The notes under the pieces are model-generated. The model searched no databases. It was not told the origin of the DNA and saw only the letters and a list, made by a program, of their open reading frames with translations. A stretch of 37,901 nt of DNA, from positions 1-37,901 of the forward strand of contig JAQSXR010000042.1 in assembly GCA_029256575.1 (NCBI GenBank), given 5' to 3'. Origin of the DNA: Clostridiales bacterium. Its GTDB lineage: Bacteria; Bacillota; Clostridia; Lachnospirales; JAQSXR01. Positions 6,977 through 14,448 of the stretch are shown piece after piece. The first letter of the stretch is position 1. The number at the start of each line of letters is the position of its first letter. The position numbers were made by a program, and so were the translations under genes.

Positions 6977-8344
6977 CTACATTGGAATAGTAAGACGCAC
7001 TTCGGTCCCTATGTTTGGTTCTGACTCAATCATAATTGATCCTTTATGCAATTCAATCATTTTTTTAACAATAAAAAGGCCAAGTCCACTACCTTCTGAA
7101 TTCCAAGCGGTAGCATCATTGGAACGATAAAATGGCTCAAAAACATGTGATAAGTCATTGGATGATATTCCGATTCCTTGATCATGAATACTTATATCAA
7201 TATTATTGTTAAGCTTATTCGACTTTAGTATTATCAAAACGGTTCCATTTTGATTGGAATATCGAATCCCATTGGATACTAAGTTATCGATTCCCTGTAA
7301 AAACAAGGTCCTATCTACTTGGAAACTAATTGAATCCATCTTGAATTCTAAGTTTATATTTTTCTCTTGGAGAAGGTATTGAAAAGACTGAATTAAATGT
7401 TCTTTCAACTCTGAACTGGTAATGGACTCTTTTTCTAATTTTTTGTCCCAAAGGCGGTTAATCTGTAATAGCTGTTCCACCATGGTTTTCATTTTGTCCA
7501 CTTCATAGGATAAATCTTGTACATATTCCTTATAAGTATCCTCATTTTCTCGAACATAAGGTAAATTTTCAAGGATTAGATGCATGGTTGTCAATGGAGT
7601 CTTTAATTCATGGGAAGAAGTGCTGATAAATTGCCTTTGACGAACATCATATAAGTTCAGTTCCTCTACCATATTATGAATGGTATCAATTAATTCCTTG
7701 ATCTCATCACGTCGTTTATAATTTAATGAAAATTGTCTTTTTTGAGGAGTTATCCCCTTAAGCCTAGAAATAATTTGCTTAATAGGCTTTGAAAACCAAG
7801 TCGACACAAAATAAGAGATAAAGAAGAAAAGGAAAAGGGCTAGAATTAATGCACGGATCATCCAATTCTGAAGTGCTTTTAATTCATTGGATAACTGATT
7901 TGCGTCTTCAATTAATAGCAAATAGCCTGTAATTTCTTGTTCTTCAAATGAAATAAGGGTATATTGAACATAACCATATTCATCCGTATGATAAAATAAG
8001 GATCCAGTTTTTATTCCTGTTTTTAAGATGTCCAATTCTAACACGGTGTCTTCTTTAAGTTGGCTAAAACTATCTGCAAATACTCTTTTGTTCTGATCTA
8101 GCATAATAATTCTACCATCAAATTCTTGGTTAGCGATACGAAGATATCCAACACTTCGAATAGGCGAATCTGGATAAGTATCCTTTACTTCTTTTAGGAC
8201 ACGGTTTCCTTGATTGAGGGCGATTGTCTCATAGCCACTCTGCAAATGTTGTTTAAAATTATTAGAAAGCACTATAAATAATGTGAAACTAGTAATAATA
8301 AATACAGCGGATAAAAGTAACCATAATTTATACTGTATTTTCAT
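6977..8344 (-). CDS. Membrane sensor histidine kinase
   Basis: 455 aa HisKA-type kinase. It has TM1 at about 7-27, an extracytoplasmic sensor region of about 130 residues, TM2 at about 160-182 and a HAMP segment (WFSKPIKQIISRLKG onward). The dimerisation helix carries the phospho-acceptor H245 in SSHELKTPL. The HATPase domain has an N box around LVSNGIRYSNQNG, G1 IHDQGIGIS and G2 SEGSGLGLFIVKK. It overlaps the response regulator gene by 4 nt (ATGA), so the two are translationally coupled. The architecture matches PhoR/VanS-like cell-envelope sensors, and the signal is unknown. The GerMN lipoprotein downstream suggests an envelope-related output. Confidence 0.93.
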   Translation of the reverse strand: MKIQYKLWLLLSAVFIITSFTLFIVLSNNFKQHLQSGYETIALNQGNRVLKEVKDTYPDSPIRSVGYLRIANQEFDGRIIMLDQNKRVFADSFSQLKEDTVLELDILKTGIKTGSLFYHTDEYGYVQYTLISFEEQEITGYLLLIEDANQLSNELKALQNWMIRALILALFLFFFISYFVSTWFSKPIKQIISRLKGITPQKRQFSLNYKRRDEIKELIDTIHNMVEELNLYDVRQRQFISTSSHELKTPLTTMHLILENLPYVRENEDTYKEYVQDLSYEVDKMKTMVEQLLQINRLWDKKLEKESITSSELKEHLIQSFQYLLQEKNINLEFKMDSISFQVDRTLFLQGIDNLVSNGIRYSNQNGTVLIILKSNKLNNNIDISIHDQGIGISSNDLSHVFEPFYRSNDATAWNSEGSGLGLFIVKKMIELHKGSIMIESEPNIGTEVRLTIPM

Positions 8345-9036
8345 AAGCGTTCCCCTAAGCTATACCCCATCCCCCGAATAGAATAAAAGTATTTTTTACC
8401 TGTTAAATCCGTTATCTTTTTTCGGAGCCTACTTATAGTTACATCTACTGTTCGTTCATTATACATAAGCATCCCTCCCCATACTGCTTCGTATAGATAT
8501 TCACGGGAGTATACGTTATATGGTTTCTTAATCAATATCTCCATTAATTTATATTCATTGCTTGTAAGTGCTATGGTTTCATTCATATAGATAATAAGTA
8601 ATTTCTCACGATCTAATATAATATCTTCAAAGTGTATGGTTGACTCTGGACTAATCATTCTTCCTTCTAAGTTACTTTCCTGTCGCCTTAGCAATACGTG
8701 AACCCTGGCTAATAATTCCCGTTGGTCAAAAGGTTTTACAATATAATCATCTGCCCCTAATTCAAGGCCAATTACTTTATCATAAATCTCACCTTTTGCT
8801 GTAATCATGATAATCGGGATAGTAGATTCTTTTCTAATCTGCTTACACACCTCAAGTCCATCCTTTTTAGGTAACGTCCAATCAAGTAATATTAAGTCAT
8901 ATTTATTCTCGGCAAAGCGCACTAAAGCTTCTTCCCCGTCATAGGCAATCTCTACAAGATAGCCTTCTCTTTCAAGGAAAAAAGCAATATTCTTCGCCAT
9001 TATCTTTTCATCTTCCACTAGTAAAAAACGCTTCAT
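8341..9036 (-). CDS. OmpR/PhoB-family response regulator
   Basis: 231 aa. The receiver domain (1-120) has acidic residues in VEDE, phospho-acceptor D52 in LILLDWTLPKKDG, the Thr of IMITAKGE and Lys of DYIVKPFD. The C-terminal winged helix (about 135-231) has LTSNEYKLMEIL, SREYLYEAVWG, ERTVDVTISRLRKKI and a YSIRGMGY wing, typical of Trans_reg_C. It is first in a minus-strand operon with the kinase, has a GAGGTGA ribosome site, and is preceded by a good sigma-A promoter at 9070-9098. Confidence 0.95.
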   Translation of the reverse strand: MKRFLLVEDEKIMAKNIAFFLEREGYLVEIAYDGEEALVRFAENKYDLILLDWTLPKKDGLEVCKQIRKESTIPIIMITAKGEIYDKVIGLELGADDYIVKPFDQRELLARVHVLLRRQESNLEGRMISPESTIHFEDIILDREKLLIIYMNETIALTSNEYKLMEILIKKPYNVYSREYLYEAVWGGMLMYNERTVDVTISRLRKKITDLTGKKYFYSIRGMGYSLGERL

Positions 9037-9069
9037 AAAGTAGTCACCTCATTTTTTATGGATATTATT

Positions 9070-9098
9070 ACTATAACTTAATTAATAGATATTATCAA
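9070..9098 (-). promoter_or_regulatory. Sigma-A promoter of the two-component operon
   Basis: On the minus strand: TTGATA, 17-nt spacer, TATAGT, ending 34 nt before the response regulator start. Confidence 0.65.
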
Positions 9099-9159
9099 GG
9101 GTGGGCAGGAGGGGACATAGTAATCAAAAGAGATATAAAAAACTTAATCCCCAATTGCT

Positions 9160-9193
9160 AAAAGAAAACGTTCTACGACAAAGTAGAACGCTT
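9160..9193 (-). terminator. Intrinsic terminator of the DUF6143-like gene
   Basis: CGTTCTAC (9169-9176) pairs with GTAGAACG (9183-9190) around a 6-nt loop. On the minus strand it is followed by TTTTCTTTT. Confidence 0.7.
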
Positions 9194-9231
9194 TCTTATC
9201 ATACTCGATATGATTCTGATTGGCATATAGG

Positions 9232-9885
9232 TTATTCCCACCAACCAAATGCCACTCTGCCGGTAGCTTCTATATCGGGCGCCTCTGGGTTAGATAAAAA
9301 GATGAGAAAAGAGCCTCCGGGTGGAAAGATAAATTTTCCTTGTTCATCATCTACCAATGTAGTTTCAGGCTGACCGCGGCGGACGAAAGCCTTAATGCCT
9401 CCTGATGGATTTCCGTTCACATTTGTTGCATACTGAAGATTTATCTTAGATTGCGGTAAAGGACAAAATGCTAAGTTAGCAGGAGTTACTAGCGTGGAAT
9501 CTTGAGGTATTCCAGGAGGAATAGTGTTAAACCAGATTTGGGCTCGGAAGGGAGATTCGGATATATCCGTGACAGTCCAAACTGTTACATGCAGATTCAC
9601 TCTGGAATTTGTAGGGTTGAATAGTCTTGCCCAGGCACTTGTACCATTCCCAAAGTCCAGATTATCAGCATAGCCCACAAAGTATTTTCCTTCCAAGGAT
9701 TTAGCTAAATTGATTGGTACGGAAACGGTATAGTCCAATGTTGGCTTACTTATCGAAGGTTGAAGATAGTTACAATATTGACTATATCTTTGATTTTGTT
9801 CGTAATAACCTTTTGTATTAGGATATATATAAGCAGCTTGGTTTGGGTGTTGTAAAGAGCAATCTTCATTAGAATAGTTGTACAT
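9232..9885 (-). CDS. DUF6143-like, probable spore-associated protein
   Basis: 217 aa with no signal peptide or membrane segment. The first 50 residues are rich in Tyr, Asn and Gln (MYNYSNEDCSLQHPNQAAY, YYEQNQRYSQYCNYL), a composition common in spore coat proteins. The rest is a predicted beta-rich domain: VSVPINLAKSLEGKYFVGY, SAWARLFNPTNSRVNLHVTV, PFRAQIWFN, LPQSKINLQYA, GGIKAFVRR, GKFIFPPGGSFLIFLSNP and a terminal RVAFGWWE. I recall this set as the DUF6143 family of Firmicutes, function unknown. A sigma-K-like promoter (9916-9942) and AAAGGGG ribosome site precede it, which fits late mother-cell expression. Confidence 0.65.
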   Translation of the reverse strand: MYNYSNEDCSLQHPNQAAYIYPNTKGYYEQNQRYSQYCNYLQPSISKPTLDYTVSVPINLAKSLEGKYFVGYADNLDFGNGTSAWARLFNPTNSRVNLHVTVWTVTDISESPFRAQIWFNTIPPGIPQDSTLVTPANLAFCPLPQSKINLQYATNVNGNPSGGIKAFVRRGQPETTLVDDEQGKFIFPPGGSFLIFLSNPEAPDIEATGRVAFGWWE

Positions 9886-9915
9886 AAGCTTTACCCCTTT
9901 CCTCTATTTCATTTT

Positions 9916-9942
9916 ATTATATGTGTTTTCTTAGAAAGGGTG
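9916..9942 (-). promoter_or_regulatory. Sigma-K-like sporulation promoter candidate
   Basis: On the minus strand: CACC, 15-nt spacer, CATATAAT. The Bacillus sigma-K consensus is roughly mACm with 15-17 nt before CATAnnnTA. It lies about 31 nt before the start of the Tyr/Asn-rich protein. Confidence 0.4.
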
Positions 9943-10060
9943 CGCTTGAATACTTGCTTTTGGGTACCCCGCTAATAAGAAGGACCCATTAAAAAAAAAT
10001 TATTTTTATTTACATATGTATAATTTCAATGTAAAGTATAACCATAACAATATGATTATG

Positions 10061-10252
10061 AAAGGAGGAATGCTATCCGGCAGCACTTGATGTTAACAAA
10101 TCAAATAACATAAGTGAAGCTCGGAGATGAAGGATAAAATCTTAAGTTGAATTTAATAGACGAACAATACTGCTGTTGACTAACAGTTATTTGTTGTGCC
10201 TAATTTCAATTTGGATTTTGATCTTTTATCTCTCGGCATAGTTTATTCCTTT
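10061..10252 (+). ncRNA. Unidentified structured RNA candidate
   Basis: No gene fits in 9943-10350, but almost every base from 10061 to 10252 can pair. An outer helix joins AAAGGAGGAATGCTATCC (10061-10078) with GGCATAGTTTATTCCTTT (10235-10252), with bulges. A hairpin at 10084-10116 joins CACTT/AAGTG and ATGTTA/TAACAT. A long rod joins CGGAGATGAAGGATAAAATC (10122-10141) with GATTTTGATCTTTTATCTCT (10214-10233), continues through AAGTTGAA/TTCAATTT and AACAA/TTGTT, and caps at CTGTTgactAACAG. A separate terminator follows at 10259. The 192-nt size and rod shape recall 6S RNA, but I do not recognise 6S or any riboswitch consensus. It could act alone or control the methyltransferase 60 nt past the terminator. 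Strand is set by the terminator T run. Confidence 0.5.
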
Positions 10253-10258
10253 ATTTAG

Positions 10259-10291
10259 GAGCCGTAGATTAAAGTCTATGGCTCTTTTTTT
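10259..10291 (+). terminator. Intrinsic terminator ending the structured RNA
   Basis: GAGCCGTAGA (10259-10268) pairs with TCTATGGCTC (10275-10284), with one G-T pair and a 6-nt loop, then seven T. It lies before, not after, a coding gene, so it ends either a small RNA or an attenuated leader. Confidence 0.85.
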
Positions 10292-10350
10292 ACTCCAATT
10301 TTATAGAATCATATTGTTATAATATATTATTTTGAAGGAGAAGAAAGAAA

Positions 10351-11184
10351 ATGTTAAATGAATTATTCAAGTATTTAAAGAAACCTGATTTATATGAACA
10401 GAGCACAAGTGAATTTTGGGATGATGAACATATTTCTAAAGGAATGTTAGAAGCTCATTTGAATCCTAATTGGGAAGCTGCCAGTAGATGTCATGATTTT
10501 ATAGACAAATCGGTAGAGTGGATTTGCAAAATAGCACCATCCTCTACAAATAGAATTCTTTTAGACTTAGGTTGTGGTCCCGGTATGTATACCGAAAGAT
10601 TATATAACAAAGGTTATATAATTACTGGTATTGATTACTCGAAGAGATCAATTAACTATGCTAAGGAGAAAGCACAGGAAAGAAATCAAGATATAAACTA
10701 CATCTATAAAAACTATATGGAGATTGATTATAAAAATGAATTCGATTTAGTGATATTAATCTATTGTGATTTTGCAGTTTTATCAGATAGTAATCGAGAG
10801 GTTTTATTAAAGAAAATTTATGACTCTCTAAAGCCAGGAGGTAAGTTTGTATTTGATGTTTTCACATTAAAGGAATTTGAAGACAAAAAAGAAAATAAAA
10901 CATGGTATATAAGTGAAGAAAGTGGTTTTTGGAAACCGGAAAAACATATTTGTTTAGAATCTCGTTTTATTTATGAAGGAGATGTGAGCTTAGAACAGTA
11001 TGTAATAATTGATAAAGATGGGAAAGCTGATGTAATTAGAAATTGGTTTAAAGGATATACGAAGGATACCATAATTAATGAAGTTAAGAGGGCTGGTTTT
11101 CATAAGATTGATATATATTCAGATGTAACCGGTAAAGCATATTTCGATACATCTAATACAATGTGTATTGTAGTAGAAAAATAG
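10351..11184 (+). CDS. Class I SAM-dependent methyltransferase
   Basis: 277 aa. The SAM-binding motif I is ILLDLGCGPGMYTERLYNKG, followed by GIDYSKRSINYAKEKA (motif Post I acidic residue). FDLVILIYCDFAVLSD is motif II, and LKPGGKFVFDVFT is motif III. The 65-residue N-terminal segment, with FWDDEHISKGMLEAHLNPNWEAASR, and the later CLESRFIYEGDVSLEQYVII strand pair are typical of small-molecule methyltransferases annotated only to superfamily level. GAAGGAGAAG precedes the ATG. The substrate cannot be told. The upstream structured RNA may be part of its leader. Confidence 0.85.
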   Translation: MLNELFKYLKKPDLYEQSTSEFWDDEHISKGMLEAHLNPNWEAASRCHDFIDKSVEWICKIAPSSTNRILLDLGCGPGMYTERLYNKGYIITGIDYSKRSINYAKEKAQERNQDINYIYKNYMEIDYKNEFDLVILIYCDFAVLSDSNREVLLKKIYDSLKPGGKFVFDVFTLKEFEDKKENKTWYISEESGFWKPEKHICLESRFIYEGDVSLEQYVIIDKDGKADVIRNWFKGYTKDTIINEVKRAGFHKIDIYSDVTGKAYFDTSNTMCIVVEK

Positions 11185-11213
11185 GGGAGAGTACATTGTA
11201 AGAAAAAACATTA

Positions 11214-11250
11214 AAAATGCCCCTAAGCTAACAACTTAGGGGCATTTTAA
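11214..11250. terminator. Bidirectional intrinsic terminator
   Basis: AAAATGCCCCTAAG (11214-11227) pairs perfectly with CTTAGGGGCATTTT (11235-11248) around a 7-nt loop, between convergent genes. Confidence 0.88.
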
Positions 11251-11314
11251 TGCTTTAAATATCAATTGTACTGAGGATATTAATATGTGTTAGGTGATAA
11301 AAACCAACAGATGC

Positions 11315-11938
11315 TTATTCAAATTTGAGTGTTTGTTGTTCAAACTCTATTCGCTTCTTTAATTGAATGTTGTTTTTATGAAGATATTCTTCTGTCTTTT
11401 TATCATCTAAGATCCATTCTTCTATTTGGTTTCTTTCAATAATTAATGGCATTCTATCGTGAACTTCAATCATGGACTCATTTGCTTCTGTTGTAAGAAT
11501 AACAAAGTTATCATTCCCGTCAAATTTATTATGAAATCCAGCTAAGAATAATATTTTGTCATCAATTGGTAGAAATGTAACTTTTTCTTTTGATTGGGTC
11601 CACTCATAAAACCAAGTAGTAGGAATAACACATCTACGATGAAGAACACTTTCCTTAAATGTTCTTTTCTCTAGAGCGGTTTCGGCTCTTGCATTAATGA
11701 TTACCCCCTTGTTAGAAAAATTAGGGAAACCCCACTGTTGAAAGGAAACATCAAGCCCAGATGATGGACCCTCCATTAAGATAGGGGCGAAATTAGTTGG
11801 ATAAATATCACGGGGACGGGGACTATCGGAATATTCTCGAGGATCCAGTTTTTTATGCTTCATCAATTGATTCAATTCATTTATATATTGTTCTATTTCC
11901 TTATAAACTTTATCATCGATATAAAATCTACCACACAT
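11315..11938 (-). CDS. SRAP-domain abasic-site processing protein (HMCES/YedK family)
   Basis: 207 aa. The protein begins MCGRF, giving the Cys2 whose exposed amino group and thiol form a thiazolidine crosslink to abasic sites in single-stranded DNA. The other active-site residues are in place: Asn in VIINARAETALEKRTF, Glu in TTWFYEWTQ and His in EVHDRMPLII. DIYPTNFAPIL is the typical first strand. The family shields abasic sites at replication forks and can release the crosslink again. It is slightly short for the family but has no obvious gap. It is monocistronic, on the minus strand, with a palindromic terminator downstream shared with the methyltransferase gene. Confidence 0.92.
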   Translation of the reverse strand: MCGRFYIDDKVYKEIEQYINELNQLMKHKKLDPREYSDSPRPRDIYPTNFAPILMEGPSSGLDVSFQQWGFPNFSNKGVIINARAETALEKRTFKESVLHRRCVIPTTWFYEWTQSKEKVTFLPIDDKILFLAGFHNKFDGNDNFVILTTEANESMIEVHDRMPLIIERNQIEEWILDDKKTEEYLHKNNIQLKKRIEFEQQTLKFE

Positions 11939-12091
11939 GTTTTCACCCCTTAAATTTGAATACGATTAGTAGAAATGGCGGATTCATCACTTCAGTTAAC
12001 CTATATCTTGTATATTATTCTGTTATTATTACAAAATTATCATAAGTTTTATTCTACACTTTAACTAATTTCTTGTAAATATATTACGATA

Positions 12092-12103
12092 CTATACGTA
12101 TAG
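12092..12103. repeat. Palindrome in the 11939-12264 intergenic region
   Basis: CTATACGTATAG is a perfect 12-bp palindrome in a 326-nt gap between divergent genes. The rest of the gap is AT-rich, with the 12265 gene's promoter and operator at its right end and no further gene visible. Confidence 0.3.
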
Positions 12104-12198
12104 CATTTTCGAAACTCATTTAGATTGCTTTAAAAGTAATTGCAGGTGAGTTTTTTTATCGATTAATTAGAAAATGAGACAATGAAAGCATGAAAGTG

Positions 12199-12227
12199 TT
12201 GACATATAATATAAACCAATGTAATAT
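12199..12227 (+). promoter_or_regulatory. Sigma-A promoter of the zinc-finger/LuxR/DUF2087 gene
   Basis: TTGACA (12199-12204), 17-nt spacer, TAATAT (12222-12227), 38 nt before the ATG. Confidence 0.7.
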
Positions 12228-12250
12228 ATGTTTATAAAATATATAAACAT
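12228..12250. promoter_or_regulatory. Perfect inverted repeat, probable autoregulatory operator
   Basis: ATGTTTATA and TATAAACAT are exact inverted repeats separated by AAATA, directly after the -10 box and ending just before the AGAGGTG ribosome site. This position would block transcription start. Confidence 0.55.
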
Positions 12251-12264
12251 AGAGGTGTAATGAA

Positions 12265-13011
12265 ATGGAAGTTGATAAACTGACTGTAGAAGAACTGAAA
12301 AATGGTTATAGATTTGATTCTGGAACAGATTCATACATCTGCAATGCATGTAGCAAAGTTTTTGAAACAGGTGAGATTTTCACCTTTGATAATCGTTTTT
12401 TTGAAGCTGCTCGAGCAATCAAGATTCATATCGATATGGAGCATGGAAGCAAATTCGATGAATTACTTTATTTAGATTCTAAGTACAATACGTTCACAGA
12501 TAACCAGAAGAAATTATTATCTTTGATTTACTCAGATTTAACGGACAAAGAAATTGCCAAGGAACTTGAAGTTTCAACGTCTACTGTAAGACATCAGAGA
12601 TTTATGTTTCGTGAAAAAGCAAAACAGGCAAAGATGTATCTAGCTATCTATGAACAAGCATTTGAAAAGAAGACATTAGTGGAAGAAATGATTATACCTG
12701 TTCATAGTAATGCAACCATGGTAGATGATCGCTATGTTACCACAGAAAAAGAAAAAGAGCAGATATTAAAGACTGTATTTGAAAGTCTAGTTCCTTTAAG
12801 GTTAAAAACATTTCCGAAAAAGGAAAAGAAGAAAATTGTAATCTTAGCAAAAATAGTGGAGCAGTTTGAGCGAGAAAAAAGATACACTGAAAAAGAGGTA
12901 AATCATATAATAAATGAAATTTACGAAGATTATGCAGTTATTAGAAGATATTTAGTTGACTATGGATTTATGGAAAGAACCAATGATTGCAGCGAATATT
13001 GGCTTAAATAA
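12265..13011 (+). CDS. Zinc-finger, LuxR-type HTH and DUF2087 transcriptional regulator
   Basis: 248 aa in three parts. Residues 24-60 contain C26, C29, H55 and H60 (CX2C-X25-HX4H), a likely zinc site. A GerE/LuxR helix-turn-helix lies at about 85-130, with FTDNQKKLLSLIYSDLTDKE and IAKELEVSTSTVRHQRFMFR. The C-terminal 75 residues (LKTFPKKEKKKIVILAKIVE then YTEKEVNHIINEIYEDYAVI and RRYLVDYGFMER) are DUF2087. The family is a known but little-studied regulator type in Firmicutes. The start at 12265 fits AGAGGTG seven bases upstream, while an out-of-frame ATG at 12260 is ignored. The GIY-YIG-like gene follows 24 nt later and is likely co-transcribed. Confidence 0.85.
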   Translation: MEVDKLTVEELKNGYRFDSGTDSYICNACSKVFETGEIFTFDNRFFEAARAIKIHIDMEHGSKFDELLYLDSKYNTFTDNQKKLLSLIYSDLTDKEIAKELEVSTSTVRHQRFMFREKAKQAKMYLAIYEQAFEKKTLVEEMIIPVHSNATMVDDRYVTTEKEKEQILKTVFESLVPLRLKTFPKKEKKKIVILAKIVEQFEREKRYTEKEVNHIINEIYEDYAVIRRYLVDYGFMERTNDCSEYWLK

Positions 13012-13035
13012 GAATTATGGAAAGGGGTATTAATT

Positions 13036-13389
13036 ATGGATAAAAGAAAAGAACTAAAAGAACAATATAAGCATATGAAACCAGATATGGGGTTGTTTAT
13101 AATCAAGTCTAATCTTACAAATAAGTGTTATATTGAAGGAACCCAAGATTTGAAGGGGACAATAAATAGCACAAAATTTAAGTTAGGGTTAGGAACCCAT
13201 ATGAACAAAGAGCTTCAAAATGAATGGAAAGCACTTGGAGAAACAAGTTTTATTGTTGAGATACTTGAAAATCTAAAATATCAAGAAGATGAATCTAAAC
13301 CAGATTATAGTGAAGAGTTAATAATATTAAAAATGATTTGGGAAGAAAGATTGGTAAAAGAAGGTATGGAAATGTACAATAACAAATAA
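13036..13389 (+). CDS. GIY-YIG-like protein with degenerate catalytic motif
   Basis: 117 aa. The GIY-YIG core is recognisable as GLFIIKSNLTNKCYIEGT (residues about 19-36), then KFKLGLGTHMNKELQNEWKA and FIVEILENLKYQ. The signature residues are altered: GIY is GLF, YIG is YIE, and the basic residue usually placed as the catalytic Arg is not obvious in KFKLGLGTH. Acidic residues remain (SEELIILKMIWEE). Relatives of this size commonly sit directly after LuxR/DUF2087 regulators, as here. It may bind nucleic acid or the regulator's DNA without cutting. GAAAGGGG precedes the ATG. Confidence 0.7.
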   Translation: MDKRKELKEQYKHMKPDMGLFIIKSNLTNKCYIEGTQDLKGTINSTKFKLGLGTHMNKELQNEWKALGETSFIVEILENLKYQEDESKPDYSEELIILKMIWEERLVKEGMEMYNNK

Positions 13390-13440
13390 AATAGGTATGT
13401 TTAGAAGTTGAATATAAGAATAAGGTATTAGAACCAAAAA

Positions 13441-13470
13441 ATAACTATGACATACAATTGTCGTAGTTAT
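13441..13470. promoter_or_regulatory. Palindromic operator before the WYL regulator gene
   Basis: ATAACTATGACA and its near-complement TGTCGTAGTTAT flank TACAAT, giving a 30-bp palindrome with one mismatched pair (T opposite G) in 12-nt arms. It ends 5 nt before a TATAAT box (13476-13481) and could also fold as a weak terminator for the GIY-YIG gene. Its core matches 2204-2219. Confidence 0.55.
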
Positions 13471-13505
13471 TTTGTTATAATGGTTATGACAGGAGGAGGA
13501 TTAGT

Positions 13506-14373
13506 ATGAAAATTGACTTGTTTATTAGCACAAAAATTTGAAGTTTCAACCAGAACGATTGTGAGAGATATTGATACATTGTGTTTAGCAGGAATTCCTG
13601 TAGTTTCAAACTGTGGAACTAATGGTGGTTATGAGATATTGGACACCTTTGAGATGCAACGGCAGGTTGCAGGAGGGGTAGATTACAGCTATGTGATTTG
13701 CGCATTGCAAGGGCTAGCCTCAGCTTATGCAAATAAGGATGTTGAAGCAACCTTGGAGAAAATGCAAAGTTTGAGTCCTAATATTGAAAATACCATGTTC
13801 ATGGACTTGAGTGTCGTTCATGAAAATAGAGATACCAATCAGATGTTATTTATACTGAATCAATTCATACAGAACAAACACATTATTCAATTTTCGTATA
13901 CAAATAGTAATGATAACCAGAAGGAAGTGGAAGTGGAACCAGTTGCCACCATTTATAAATGGTACAATTGGTATTTGATTGGATACAATTTGAAATATCA
14001 GGATTATCGAATGTATAAAGTGATACGAATGGATAATTTAAAAATATCAAAAAAAGAAAATACAAAAACTCATGACCTTAACGAAGTAAATATTATTCTC
14101 CAAAACAAGGAAGATGAAAGGAAAAAGACTGTAATTCTTCTGCATTGTAAAGAAAAGCTGAAATCAAAATGTCGTGAATATTTAAATGGGAAAATTACAA
14201 ATGAATTTGAGAATGGGGATTTTGAATATGAGATGGTGGTTCCTGAAAATGAACAGTTTTGGTATGGGGTTATACTTTCTTTTGGAAAAAATGTAAAAGT
14301 AATTGACCCACCTGAACTTATTAATCGTATAAAACAAGATTGTGCAGATATTATACAGATTTATAATGATTGA
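13506..14373 (+). pseudogene. WYL-domain (YafY/YobV-type) regulator with damaged 5' end
   Basis: The expected start is the ATG at 13506 behind a perfect AGGAGGAGGA site. It reads MKIDLFISTKI then stops. The true family frame runs in another phase from TTG 13513 (286 aa) and opens at LLAQKFEVSTRTIVRDIDTL, AGIPVVSNCGTNGGY. Normal members have about 20 residues between MKID and this point, so helix 1 of the HTH_11 domain was deleted with a frame change. The rest is complete: the WYL domain begins near NKHIIQFSYTNSNDNQKEVE, includes YKWYNWYLIGYNLKYQDYRM and ends IKQDCADIIQIYND. WYL domains sense nucleic acids or small ligands. Translation from the TTG is possible but poorly spaced from the ribosome site, so function is doubtful. 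Confidence 0.65.
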
Positions 14374-14448
14374 GATATTAAAGATAATGGAATTGTTGTC
14401 TAGCGTTGAATAAATTTGGTGTTAAACAAAAGGTAAATGGAGGTCACT

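Noticed and set aside
9101-9373. Plus-strand ORF opposite the DUF6143-like gene
   Set aside because: Composition is that of an antisense shadow, there is no ribosome site, and the terminator hairpin lies inside it.
10061-10291. T-box, SAM, c-di-GMP or cobalamin riboswitch
   Set aside because: I found none of the conserved cores (for example the T-box GGTGG antiterminator sequence) and the fold is dominated by one rod. Left as unidentified.
12092-12103. Phage or transposon end at the 12-bp palindrome
   Set aside because: No integrase, transposase or second copy is visible in the window.
13036-13389. Homing endonuclease or restriction enzyme
   Set aside because: The GIY-YIG motif residues are degraded and the gene is in an operon with a regulator, with no intron or methylase nearby.
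14437-14448. Upstream ATG as TfoX-C start
   Set aside because: It overlaps the GGAGG ribosome site. The same reasoning set later starts for 19238, 25551, 26952, 27451, 27941, 34975 and 35966.
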